From Lytechinus pictus (taxonomy: Eukaryota; Echinodermata; Echinoidea; Temnopleuroida; Toxopneustidae), in the NCBI RefSeq assembly GCF_037042905.1, contig NC_087261.1:25192317-25256316 (forward strand): a stretch of 64,000 bases of DNA, written 5' to 3'. Both the position numbers and the translations under genes were made by a program. Shown piece after piece: positions 39,001-49,700 of the stretch. The notes beneath the pieces were generated by a model that ran no database searches, was not told the origin of the DNA, and was given only the letters and a program-made list of their open reading frames with translations. Every line of letters begins with the position of its first letter. The first letter of the stretch is position 1.

Positions 39001-42000
39001 GTATTGATTGAAACGATTGTGCGTGTTCGTTTAGATTTTGTCTCATAAGCAGATATTGTATTGCATTTATTGATTTTCTATTCACACTAAAAAAAATATA
39101 ACATTAAAAAGTACAATATATCACAGAGCATGTCAGTCATAATAATTCAAAGGAAAAATGAATGATAAATTGGAACTTAGCTACATAAAACTGGCTTTGT
39201 TTAAAATGAATAACAAAAAAACTAAAACAGAACGGATATATCCTCCTTTGATATGTTGATAGGCTGGGATAAAAAATTAAAACATGATGTATATTAAGTT
39301 TTAAGGCGATGTTTGGTACATATTTCTGAATATTCAGTAATTCAGTGAACATGCTGTACTTACTGATGGATTTGCCTATACAAAAAGATACTTATACATA
39401 ATTTTGTTTGTGTCTTGATAGACACCCCTCCCCTGAGATTAAAAAATATACAAACCTGGGCCCGTTTCCACAAAAACTATCATTACTGTAGCTTCACTGG
39501 CGGGTCCAGGGTGGGCTCACAGCCGGCCCGTGCCCCCCCCCCCCCTCCTCTTTGAGAGGCACAATTTAACTTTGTAATGTAAAAATGCCGTTAAAACAGA
39601 AGTGTGCCCCCCTCCCCCAATTTTTAAAGTGAAGACCTTTCTTTTTTTCTTTTTTTTTCTTTTTTTTTTTTGCTTGTCAAATATTTTCTTGGACGAAACC
39701 CCTTATTTTGGGTTAAAAACCTTCTTCTTTTTTTTTGCTTGCTTGTCAATTTTTTCTTCGGAAAAATGTGCCCCCCCCCCCCCTTCGAAAAATCCTAGAT
39801 CCGCTCCCGGGTAGCTTTGCCATGCAATGCTAAATGGACATATAATCCTTGACTTTGATCGGTTGTTGACCAATACCATAGTAGCTATTGGAGGGCAAAG
39901 TTACCATAATAGTAACTTTTATGCAACGGGGCCCAGAACCTTTAGGTTTCAGTTAAATCGAACAAAATTAGATGTACCTCCTTTAGTAAAAGCAAGTTGA
40001 TACACCCCTTCATTGTCTTGGGAATCAAAATCATTGAATTTAAGAATGATACTCACTGATAAAGACAGCTATGTATCCAATTCCACCACAGCTCTCGGTA
40101 GGGTCTCCTTGGCATGGATATTGACAGTTCTTATCTGACATGTCTGGTCCTACTCCATGTCGAGTATAATTATCACTGCCTTCACCACAGTAGCATTCAT
40201 TTCCATTTTCAACACCAGCATAAGTATAATTAGCTGTGGTAGACTCATTACAGAACTGGATGCAATATGAAATGGTAATCGGTGAACTATCTGTCAGACT
40301 TTCGCCAGACAACGCCCAGTCATTCCTGATATCCACAAAGCATCCAAGATATCCATCACCTATATGAGAAAGAACGATAACGTTATAATGCTTGTTTAAG
40401 CGTGTTGGACATTTAAAGGTCAAGTCCACCCCAGAAAAATGTTGATTTGAATAAAAAGAGAAAAAATCAAAGAAGCATTATATTGAAAGGTTTTACGGTA
40501 AACACCATGTATGTAGTCCTAAAAAGGACTGTTTGTTATTCTTTCTTGAATATATGTTAGCTCTGAAAAGAACTGTTATCGACGTTTCGACCAGCGTGTT
40601 CTGGTCGTCAAGTTGGTCACGCTGGTCGAAACGTCGATAACAGTTCTTTTCAGAGCTAACATATATTCAAGATAGAATAACAAACAGTCCTTTTCAGGAC
40701 TACATACATGGTGTTTACCGTAAAACCTTTCAATATTCTCTCCACCATGGAAACCTTCAAAGATCATCAAACAAGCATTATGCTGAAAATTTCCATTTAT
40801 TTTAATTTAGGATAAAAGAGCTTTTTGATTAATTGTCTTGCTCACGGGCATATAGGTGCCCTGGCCGGGGATCGAACGCTGAACTTTTGGCCACGGCACC
40901 GTTTATTGGATAGATTCACCAATATTTCATCGAAATTTAATTCCATCTGGAGCCTTATCATAAATAAAATATCTGCGTATTTTCGTCTTCTTTAGAACTT
41001 CTCAACCATGGAATGGGCTGGAAATTTCAGGACATGATCTTTGTAGGCCGATTCCGATTACTATATAAAATCCGTGCTAAAATTGTCATTTCAAAATGAA
41101 ATAATAACATTACCAAGACAGGGAGCTAGATTTGAATTTAAATCTTAAAGGACGGAAATGCGTGTTGCACAATTCAAAAGTACAAGCTAAATATTTTTGT
41201 TTGTTTCATCCCTATTAATTAGTTTAATAGATTGGTAGTGACCTTAAAATATGTTTCCAAATTTTTCTAAGTACAATATATGTACCATCGCACAAATACC
41301 ATGTTTTATTTAGTATGCTCAATAAAATGAAAAGCATAATTTAGTTTTATTTTAAGGTGTTTACACAAATTTGACGGAAACGTTACCATGACAAGAAGCT
41401 GCTCCTGCTCGAGAACATCCCTCTGTATTTGAGAGCGAACACTCAGACAGGTATGTGTCATCTGACATATCAAATTACAGAATATGACACCAAGTAATTA
41501 GAATTTCATCATACCTTTATCAAACGTGGCAAAAATGAATGTGAAATGTAACGAACAAGGCACAGTAAGCCGTATTCGAGAGCACAACCCTCTTTCTTGC
41601 ATGTACCTGAAAAATTATTGATTTAGATTTGCACATTGTTTACTGATAAAATGAGAGTAAAATTTGAGGTTGCGCATCACACAAAGAATACTGATAAGCG
41701 CAGAAAATACCTCTAATTAGTGGCCATACATGTAGGTCTATCATAAAATCTCATAGACCATCGGCTTCGGAAGATGAAGTTTGTTTGCCCCGATTTCAAT
41801 TCAACGTAATTTAGGCTATATCCATTTCAGTAGTCACGGTAGTATGAATAATTCATATTTATCAAATAAATTTAACCGAAACGCCATTACTTTCATCACA
41901 AAATAGCCCATGGTTGGGAGTTGAATTCTGTCCATAAGGCGTCTCCCGTATTGCTCTATTTGCTCCTTTGAATCCCAAATGTTTGCAAATTACTACGACA

Positions 42001-42509
42001 TCGGAGGTATCAGTATTGGCCCCACATGTTGTCTCCCACGTCCCGTTGTCTATCTTGATCTCAATTGTCCCTTTATTAGAATCTGGACCGCCAACAAGTT
42101 GCACATCTGTCAACAGAATGCAAAGAGATGGAAAATTACTAAATAAGTCCTTTGCAAAGTCTCGTTCACGTTCTAGTTTTATATTTGAAATTATAAACTT
42201 TCATTTAATATGTAGAGATCTAAAAAGACAATTAAACCTGAATTTTTTTAGGCAGCGTTTGATGGCATTATATGTTTTGTTATAAGTATTTATTGATAAC
42301 CTTCCAAGGAGTTTTCACGCATCATTATGGTTTCGAACCTGGGTTACCGGACTAAGAGAAAACCGCCCTACCAACTGTATATATTATGATTCAAATTGGT
42401 GAGATTTTGAATGAGAGTACAAAGGAATATGGTTACCTGTTATGGCACAGATGCTGAACCGGATCCAAAGAATCACTAACAAGACAATGGTTATCCAATT
42501 TCGATTCAT
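36041..42509 (-). CDS. Gene 3: SRCR-WSC transmembrane receptor with long multi-tyrosine tail (complete)
   Basis: Eight exons join in frame to 569 codons: 42437-42509 (signal peptide, MNRNWITIVLLVILW), 41891-42106 and 41387-41461 (SRCR, six cysteines), 40057-40359 (WSC, eight cysteines), 38792-38839 and 37819-37977 (Ser/Thr-rich stalk), 37181-37256 (membrane helix rich in Ile, then IRKRR) and 36041-36797 (tail). All introns are GT-AG. The 251-aa tail has 11 tyrosines: two YDEI sites, YAAP and two YAMP (Y-x-x-P), YAIA, and a C-terminal MYSM. Compared with gene 2 one repeat tyrosine is His, one other repeat has regained Tyr, and the YxxM tyrosine is Phe. The ectodomain is closest to gene 4 and the tail closest to gene 2. 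Predicted as a type I surface receptor with tyrosine-phosphorylation signalling; the ligand is unknown. Confidence 0.87.
39457..39930. mobile_element. MITE with CTGGGCCCGTT ends and a nested C/T-rich insert
   Basis: The left end CTGGGCCCGTTTCCACAAAA pairs with the inverse of the right end, about 39890-39930 (AACTTTTATGCAACGGGGCC). The middle (39500-39815) is a separate repeat with poly-C and poly-T runs, bounded by GGCGGGTCCAGG and CTAGATCCGCTCCC. It lies in a gene 3 intron between the first stalk exon and the WSC exon. Confidence 0.6.
40480..40736. repeat. Near-perfect 119-bp inverted repeat (hairpin) with 19-nt loop
   Basis: The arm 40480-40598 is the reverse complement of 40618-40736 with two mismatches by my reading. 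The arm contains GTTATCGACGTTTCGACCAG next to the loop. It is inserted in a truncated MITE of the AAAGGTCAAGTCCACCCC family (starting at 40413), in the gene 3 intron between the WSC and SRCR exons. It is absent from the paralogous gene 4 intron. Confidence 0.9.
40801..40905 (-). mobile_element. tRNA-derived SINE fragment (shared with 55485-55596)
   Basis: The minus strand carries a pol III B-box-like GTTCGATCCCC followed by GGCCAGGGCACC and GCCCGTGAGCAAGACAATTA. The same fragment sits at the same place in the gene 4 intron, so it predates the segmental duplication. Confidence 0.6.
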
Positions 42510-42645
42510 GTCGAATAGGGTTGCAATCACTGATAAAGCTGTAAATTAATTAAAATCAGGCCAATCAACGTGTATCGGCCTCTAAGAAAAGTTGTGACAT
42601 TTGGCATCACTGTGACATTACTGGTGGTTAACAAGGCCTCTGTTA

Positions 42646-42951
42646 TAGCAAGTTTTCGCAACCACCGAGCAGACGCTTTCTGAAATGTAGAGAATCTATT
42701 TTCAAAAGCCCTTCATGACAACGCATTCTTTATCGAGATCGGTTAATCAAAAGTGCAGTGCCGTCCGTGACTCCGGACAAACCACATTTCCAGTTTTTCA
42801 TCGTCTGCAAAACTCTGGAAGATCAGAAACAGCTGTCCCGGATCACCAATTTTCAACCAAGGACTTTAAGCTGTTCGTTGTAATTTGACGGACATATTCA
42901 ATAAATTTACTTCGTTGTATAATCCATCCCGTTGCAACTGCGAAAACTCTA
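42646..42951. mobile_element. TAGAGAGTTTTC-family MITE, 306 bp, empty of the LINE seen in its paralogue
   Basis: The ends TAGCAAGTTTTCGCAACCAC and GTTGCAACTGCGAAAACTCTA are inverse copies. It lies just upstream of the gene 3 start. The paralogous copy (57291-59519) is interrupted by a LINE exactly between bases matching 42753 and 42754. Confidence 0.65.
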
Positions 42952-43139
42952 ATGTTATTAATGTTATTCTCTTATTGCTTAATGATTTTAGCCCACAAAA
43001 TTTGGGAAACACAAGGGTTGTGCCGGTGAGCTATAGGTCATAGAAAATCCATCTTTAAACATTCGTGTCAAAACAGAAAATAACAGCACAGTCAATCAAA
43101 AGGTCGGTAGAAATTTTATTCAAGAGTTATTGTGATTTT

Positions 43140-43625
43140 TACCATAATTTTCTTCGGTATATCATAAATTATATAAGGAGTGGGCTATAAATGGGTGATT
43201 CTTGGTTTTTCTGTGGCAACAGTTTTTGTGTCCCTTTTACCTTACTCAACATGAAATGACAATTTTTTTTTTGATTGGTAAATTTAGGTAAAATCACCTT
43301 TTAACTCTACAAATAATGCTTTAAATGTACTAATTTTAGGAAAAACGAATTGCCTGCCCCCAAAAAACATATGAATAGACACCAAAACCAGAGAAAAAGA
43401 CCACCAAATAAAGAAATTGTGACCAAAATTGTGGTTTTGGGGTGTTTTGCGGCCACTTTAATGGATATTGGCCCGGCACAACTTTTTCTCGGACCCGACA
43501 CAAAGAAATATTGTCATTTCATGTTGAGATACATTACAATTAATTTAAAAAAAACTGTTGCCATATCAAAATGACAAAAAGGTATTATTGACCCATGTAT
43601 AGCACACTCCTAATCATATTAGTAA
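43140..43625. mobile_element. Foldback element upstream of gene 3 (shared with 59740-60195)
   Basis: Left arm GGAGTGGGCTATAAATGGG, TGGCAACAGTTTT and CAACATGAAATGACAAT reappear inverted in the right arm around 43515-43610. The small ORF inside (64 codons at 43307-43501) is frame-disrupted in the other copy, so I treat the whole as non-coding. Confidence 0.6.
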
Positions 43626-43759
43626 ATTTACAACTCGTATTAAGAACAAAAAATCAAAGGAAGGCAATAAAAATACTTATAATTACCATTTTATACATAA
43701 AATCTAGGATGCAAATTACAATTCCTCTGTCTTATTCACAACGAACGGATGCGGGCCCT

Positions 43760-44245
43760 CTTCCAATTACAAGTATTCCAATACAATGATACAACGAGCT
43801 GTTACGATCATCAAGTTTCTAATAATGATAGAGAGTATACTCACAATTGTCTTGTTTGATTGAATACTCAGATTCATGGCAGTTTTATTCCGGACCTCCC
43901 CCTTTTTTTGTAGAGGGTATGACGTATGGACCTGGTTTTTATCAACCGAAGGTGGGATCAGGTAACGGCTACGTAGATTAAATTTCGAGTTTCCAATACA
44001 TTCTAGTGAATATGGCATCGGTTTGCAGAAAGCACATTTCGGGAAACATGGCCTAAAACGCTGCCCTTACTGGCACTCCTTTTTATGTCACAAAGGAACC
44101 TCTTTTGTTTGATTTCTATTGAGTCTCCTTTACATTACTGATCAAATAATTGAACAAAAGGTGAACAAAATCAATTTGAGAGTCAAGTTCCTCTTTACGA
44201 ACATGTATTATTCATGTTCACAGCCTATTTACAGATTGTGTGAGA
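43760..44245. repeat. Intergenic block shared by all units (unit 3 copy)
   Basis: Matches 60355-60815 closely and 10230-10480 and 30400-30660 more loosely (GCAGAAAGCACATTTCGGGA, CACAAAGGAACCTC, TTGATTTCTATTGAGTC). It is the most conserved intergenic sequence of the array and is a candidate shared regulatory region. Confidence 0.6.
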
Positions 44246-44339
44246 ATCTCGCTTTAACGCGTTTTTTTTCTTAATGGTAAACAATCCTCACTCCAAAACA
44301 ACACTGTTTCGATTATATCCTTACACTTTTATGTAGTTT

Positions 44340-44437
44340 TTAGGTTGTCAATCAAATTTTTTCACAGAATTTAGAATATCACTATCGGAACATTTGCTCT
44401 ATCCGTCTCACTCGGTCACCCCCCCCCCCCACCCTCC

Positions 44438-44470
<33 letters not shown>

Positions 44471-46425
44471 CCTCTCTTTCTTTCATTCTGCCAAGTAAAC
44501 TTTGTCCACACACGCGCACACCCGCACAAACCTCACCCAAAAACAACACTATCAATTTTTTGTCAATTATATCCTCATTCCATTGTATTGTTTTCAGGTT
44601 TCCAATCAAATTTCTTTACAGAATAATTTAGAATATCACTATGACTCTGCATGTCTCCGTCTCTCTTTCATCCTATCTATCGCTACTGCTCACATACACA
44701 TATGATACTATATTTATAATCAACCACACACACACACACGAAAACAAGCTCACTCTCACATACACAAACATTTTTTTATTTCACACCCCCACAATCCCTC
44801 TTCCTTTGTCTCTCTCTCTCTTTCTCTCTCTATCCCGTGTGGATGTTGCACATTTAAATTAAGTTTTTTTTTATTTATTCGAATTTTGTACACTTCTCTT
44901 TTTATAAAAGACAATTTCAAATATAAATGGTGAGTCTAATTTATAATGTTTAATGAACGGGTCTGTAGTTTAATTTTGTCATTTTTCAATCGAAAGATTT
45001 TACCTTATGAAAGATTCATATTTGTAATTTCTTAAACAATATTTTCTCAAAACATTATCAAAGAAACCAGAGTCTGATAAATAAAACAAATACTATTCGA
45101 TTTACAACAATTTCATTTCTCTTTAGCTATTATTAAGCCTACCATTTTTGTTTACAATTTATTTTTGAAAATGCACCGATATAACCTTACTGTTGTATTA
45201 TGATATTATTATGTAGACATTGGACTAAAGAACAAAACTAAATATGGGCCTCTCTTCCTCTCTCTCTCTCTCTCCCTCCCTCCCGACCCCCCCCCCTCCC
45301 ACTCTCTCTCTCTCTCTTTTCTTAGCAATATTGGTGACATATTTACATTATTAATTTTAATATTTCAAATAGGCACTTTAATCATTACCTTTGCTAGCTA
45401 TCAAAAATAACATTATTCATCTTCGAACGAAAAATGACATCCCAAATGAAACATAGACAGATTACTAAAGGTATACATCTATGACATTCGAGTATTGAAC
45501 AATCATAATAACAGAATATGAAGTTACATGCGTTTACCATTAAATCAAAGTAACTTTCAAAACTTCACACAAAAAATCACAGTTTATAGAGTAAAACAAG
45601 GAAAATGACTGTTTTGGCAAAAACAGCTTTTTATGCAAGATAGGCATGATTTTCGAGCTGGGCTTAGCTTTAGCTGCAGCCGACACTATCAATGTATGCG
45701 CATGCGCATATGAATCCATAACTTCATTCCTTGCAATTTTTCCGGTTCACAATTAGATTTCCCTCCCACCCTCTCTGGTTTAGTGTAAAATAGTGACTCG
45801 CGGGGGTAAACGCCACCTTCACTTATTATAATAGTAGTCTTGAGAAAATTCATGTGAGTTAATTCAAGTAATTTGAAAAGTCTGTATTATGTATAAAGAA
45901 AATAAAACGGCATTCCTTATCTATAAAAGGGAAGAGCCCTCACCGCCACTCAAAGGTTTATTGTGAAATGCATAAAATGTTATTGTAACAATTTGCGAGG
46001 GTATCATAATAAGTGAACAGAGCTGCCGTGGTGCGTTGCAAGGTAAATGAGAATAAGAGGGTGATAGGGAGCTGATGCCTGACGAAGCCTAAAAATATAC
46101 ATTTTATTATCAAACAACTCATCCTTCACAGCTACTTACGATAAGCATAGTCTCATTTCGGACATCATGATCTAATCTTCTTTCCACATGATATACGCAA
46201 GAACACCTTTGTCAAACGCATTCCCATGCTTTATTTGGCCAAGATTGCCAGGGTAAAATATTTATTTTATCAAACCTAGTATTTAGATAACTAGAATAGC
46301 CTTTTCATGATATGCATAAAACTTAATTTTCTCCACTTTCACCACAGGAATGTATATACTGATGTGTATATATAGAGAGAGAGAAAGAGAGAGAGAGAGC
46401 AATTCGGTTATAGGATGCAGTTGCA
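44340..46425. other. Spacer with C- and CT-rich tracts; no gene seen
   Basis: C runs and (CT)n at 44417-44485, 44800-44830 and 45255-45320, plus a CA tract near 44725. The first half (to about 45240) is collinear with 60935-61850. The rest is AT-rich and unmatched except its right end, which matches 61890-61988. No ORF is conserved between copies. Confidence 0.5.
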
Positions 46426-46426
46426 A

Positions 46427-46717
46427 TAGAGAGTTTTCCCTTTTACTAAGCGACCGCTCTCTCCAACGCACCAATTAAATCACAATGGAGAACTTAGAAG
46501 CTTTTGTGGAAAGTTGATGGACCAGGACAGCAGCGTCGTCTCGTGACTCTGGACAACGATATACTTGCAATTGTTCGTCCGGTGCAAATCTTCGGATGGT
46601 CTGCTGTCCCGGTCCACCAATTTTCGACAAAAACCTCTCAGCTCGCTATTGTGATTTTGACTTGCATTTTTTGTGCGTTGTATAAAGCAGCAGCCTCGTG
46701 ATGATGAAAACTCTCTA
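46427..46717. mobile_element. TAGAGAGTTTTC-family MITE, 291 bp, just 3' of gene 4
   Basis: Perfect short ends TAGAGAGTTTTC and GAAAACTCTCTA. The interior has GCACCAATT and two inverse GGTCCACCAATTTTCGACA-like blocks. It ends 38 bp beyond the gene 4 stop codon, so the 3' UTR probably runs through it. A copy at 63029-63353 has the same relation to gene 5. Confidence 0.75.
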
Positions 46718-46755
46718 ATGATCTGAAGTCGGATCATCTACGGTATATTACTCCC

Positions 46756-49700
46756 TTAGATCATATAGGAGTGGTGTGGTGCACTGGTGTCGTCAGGATC
46801 CAATACATTGGCATGTTTATGTTCGTATATCTGAGAAGAGTAGTGAACATCGCCATCAGATGTTGCCGATGGATCCGATTTCATGACATCCTCAATATCG
46901 TGATAAAAACCTGTGTCTTTTTCAGGCGAACTTGATGACTGGACCAAATCTACTTGCTGTGTCTTCTGATCCTTGTTAGGGTCTTTCATCATCCTTTAGG
47001 GTATCAAAAAGTAAAGACAACAAGTGGAATGCCTCTGGCCGTCTCACCTGCATCACGCGATTCAATATAGCAGCAGTGCTGATTTTGAAAACTACTATAA
47101 CTCGCACAAGATGTTCAGTGATACTTGGTTACTCTTATTTCCACGTTTTATGAACTAGACCAATACACTTATAGAGATATGATGGCAATTCAACAAATAC
47201 CCCCAACGTGGCCAAAGTTCTTTGACCTTACATGACCTTTGACCTTGATCATGTGACCTGAAACTCGCACAGGATGTTCAGTGATACTTGATTACTATTA
47301 TGTCCAAGTTTTATGAACTAGACCAACACACTTTCAAATTTATGGCTGTAATTCAACAAATACCCCAATTTGGCCAAAGTTCATTGACCCTAAATGACCT
47401 TTGACCTTGATCATGTGACCTGAAACTTGCACAGGATGCTCAGTAATACTTGATTACTATTATGTCCAAGTTTCATGAATCAGATCCATAAACTTTCAAA
47501 GTTATGATGGTAATTCAACAGATACCCCCAATTCGGCCAAAGTTCATTGACCCTAAATGACCTTTGACCTTGGTCATGTGACGTGAAACTCATGCAGGAT
47601 GTTCAGTGATACTTGATTAACCTTATGTATAAGTTTCATGAACTAGGTCCATATATTTTCTAAGTTATGCTGTCATTTCAAAAACTTAACCTTAGGTTAA
47701 GATTTTGATGTTGATTCCCCCAACATGGTCTAAGTTCATTGACCCTAAATGACCTTTGACCTTGGTCATGTGACATGAAACTCAGGCAGGATGTTCAGTA
47801 ATACTTGATTAACCTTATGGCCAAGTTTCATGAACTAGGTCCATATACTTTCTAAGTTATGCTGTCATTTCAAAAACTTAACCTAAGGTTAAGATTTGGT
47901 GTTGACGCCGCCGCCGCCGCCGCCGTCGCCGCCGCCGCCGCCGTCGCCGCCGCCGTCGGAAAAGCGGCGCCTATAGTCTCACTCTGCTATGCAGGTGAGA
48001 CAAAAATGGAATAGGATAAGTCGAGTGCGTATTAAGAATGATAAACAAAGAGGCACGGCATTCTGATGAATCATATAATAAGATGAGATATTATTCTCAA
48101 GAAGTCAATCCCCTGTCTTGACCTAAATATTACTTAGTGTTGCCTTTGGACACAAAACCGAACATTCTTTATGGTTAAAATCATTCATGATGAGATCAGG
48201 TGTTTTATTCAAATTAAATGTATGATTTTACCTAGTTTGCGATACAGTTATATGCTTCTGCTTTCCGAAAGTCAGTTCACGTTGTGTAAACTTCTATTCC
48301 TTTATGTTGATAATACAAAACTTTTTTAAAGTAGTTGGACTCACTTTCGGATTCGAATGTTGTATATGACCGAGAAGATGAGAAGGACACTAAGGATAAT
48401 GATGACAACACCTTCACCAATTACAGCACCAAGATCTGTAGAGATTACACATAATATGCAGTATGCGCATATCGAAAATTACTAATACTCATTTAGGTTA
48501 AGGCATTTGTATCATATGAATAAGTGCATTTTATTTTTATTTCGATTGTGTTTTATTTATGTGAAAAAACGCATTTATTGCATTTCTGTGGTTATCCTTG
48601 TTTTATTACTTAATCAATGTGATCTTAGTGCAACCGGTAGCGATACTTTTCTATTCTTTTCCTTCTTACTGGCCCTCATATAGGGCCTATATTTGCTATA
48701 TGATGACCATAAACATATTTCTTTTAGAATGACATATGTAATATTATTTGACTAGAGTTATTCTGACTTCGTCATTAATGTCAAAGTGACCACTAAATAC
48801 CATCATTTTCATTTTGAAGGCACGTGGGTAACTTATTCATATCAAAAAAAGAATGACGTCTCTTTTAAGAAAATGATCAATTTTGTATAAGTACAAGAGC
48901 TGTTACAATATTGCTGGAACGTTGAGGAGAAGGTTGTGGTCAGTGGTGATGAAGTCAGATCGTCCCTTAGACTATGACCACTAGTCATGTCAGAACTTGG
49001 TTGATTGGTCATCACTTCTGATTGGAGGCTTTCTTCTTGTATCTCCTCAGTGGACCACGTTGACCCAATAGTAGGTGTGGTTTCACTGGTCTCTGTGTGG
49101 ACTATAGGTTAAGCATGTCATGTATACTTAAGCAAACTGAAAAGTATCGCACTATGAAGATAATGATAGTAATAACGACGATTATGATAATGATAATAAT
49201 GCTAAACAATAATGATGATGCTAAATAATAGTAACATCAATAATAATCATAATATTTTTTTTATTCAGAGAACATGTCCGTGATCCTCATCATCATTAAC
49301 ACCACCACCACCACCACCACCACCATCATCATCATTATCATCATCATTATCAATACAATCGGAGTATTTATAAACTTTTTTTCATGAACATTAGTTTATG
49401 GATTTCTATTATGTTAATGTACTCTGGTTATTATATCCTATTAGGTTTGGGGGACAGTCATACCTCCAGGGGCATTAGACTGTGGCATTTGTTTTTCTTT
49501 TATAAAACTAATGTTGAATGAACAATGATAATTAATCTTAAATGTTGTTTGATATTATCTTTTCGGGGTTTTTAGGGGTTGCGTTTTGGGGAAATTATTA
49601 GGTTTATTTGTTTCACTATATCATTCATCATTGAAATGTATTCTTTCTACGTATCATGTTATCTTTTGAAAACATTTGTATCATTTATGAATGCAGGGGA

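Noticed and set aside
43307-43501. Small ORF starting MSGPRK, repeated at 59878-60075
   Set aside because: Indels shift the frame between the two copies, so there is no protein-level conservation. It sits inside a foldback element.
46756-46993. ITAM or ITIM in the gene 4/5 tails
   Set aside because: FYHDI lacks the hydrophobic residue at -2, and the spacing and +3 residues of the other tyrosines do not fit Y-x-x-L/I pairs.
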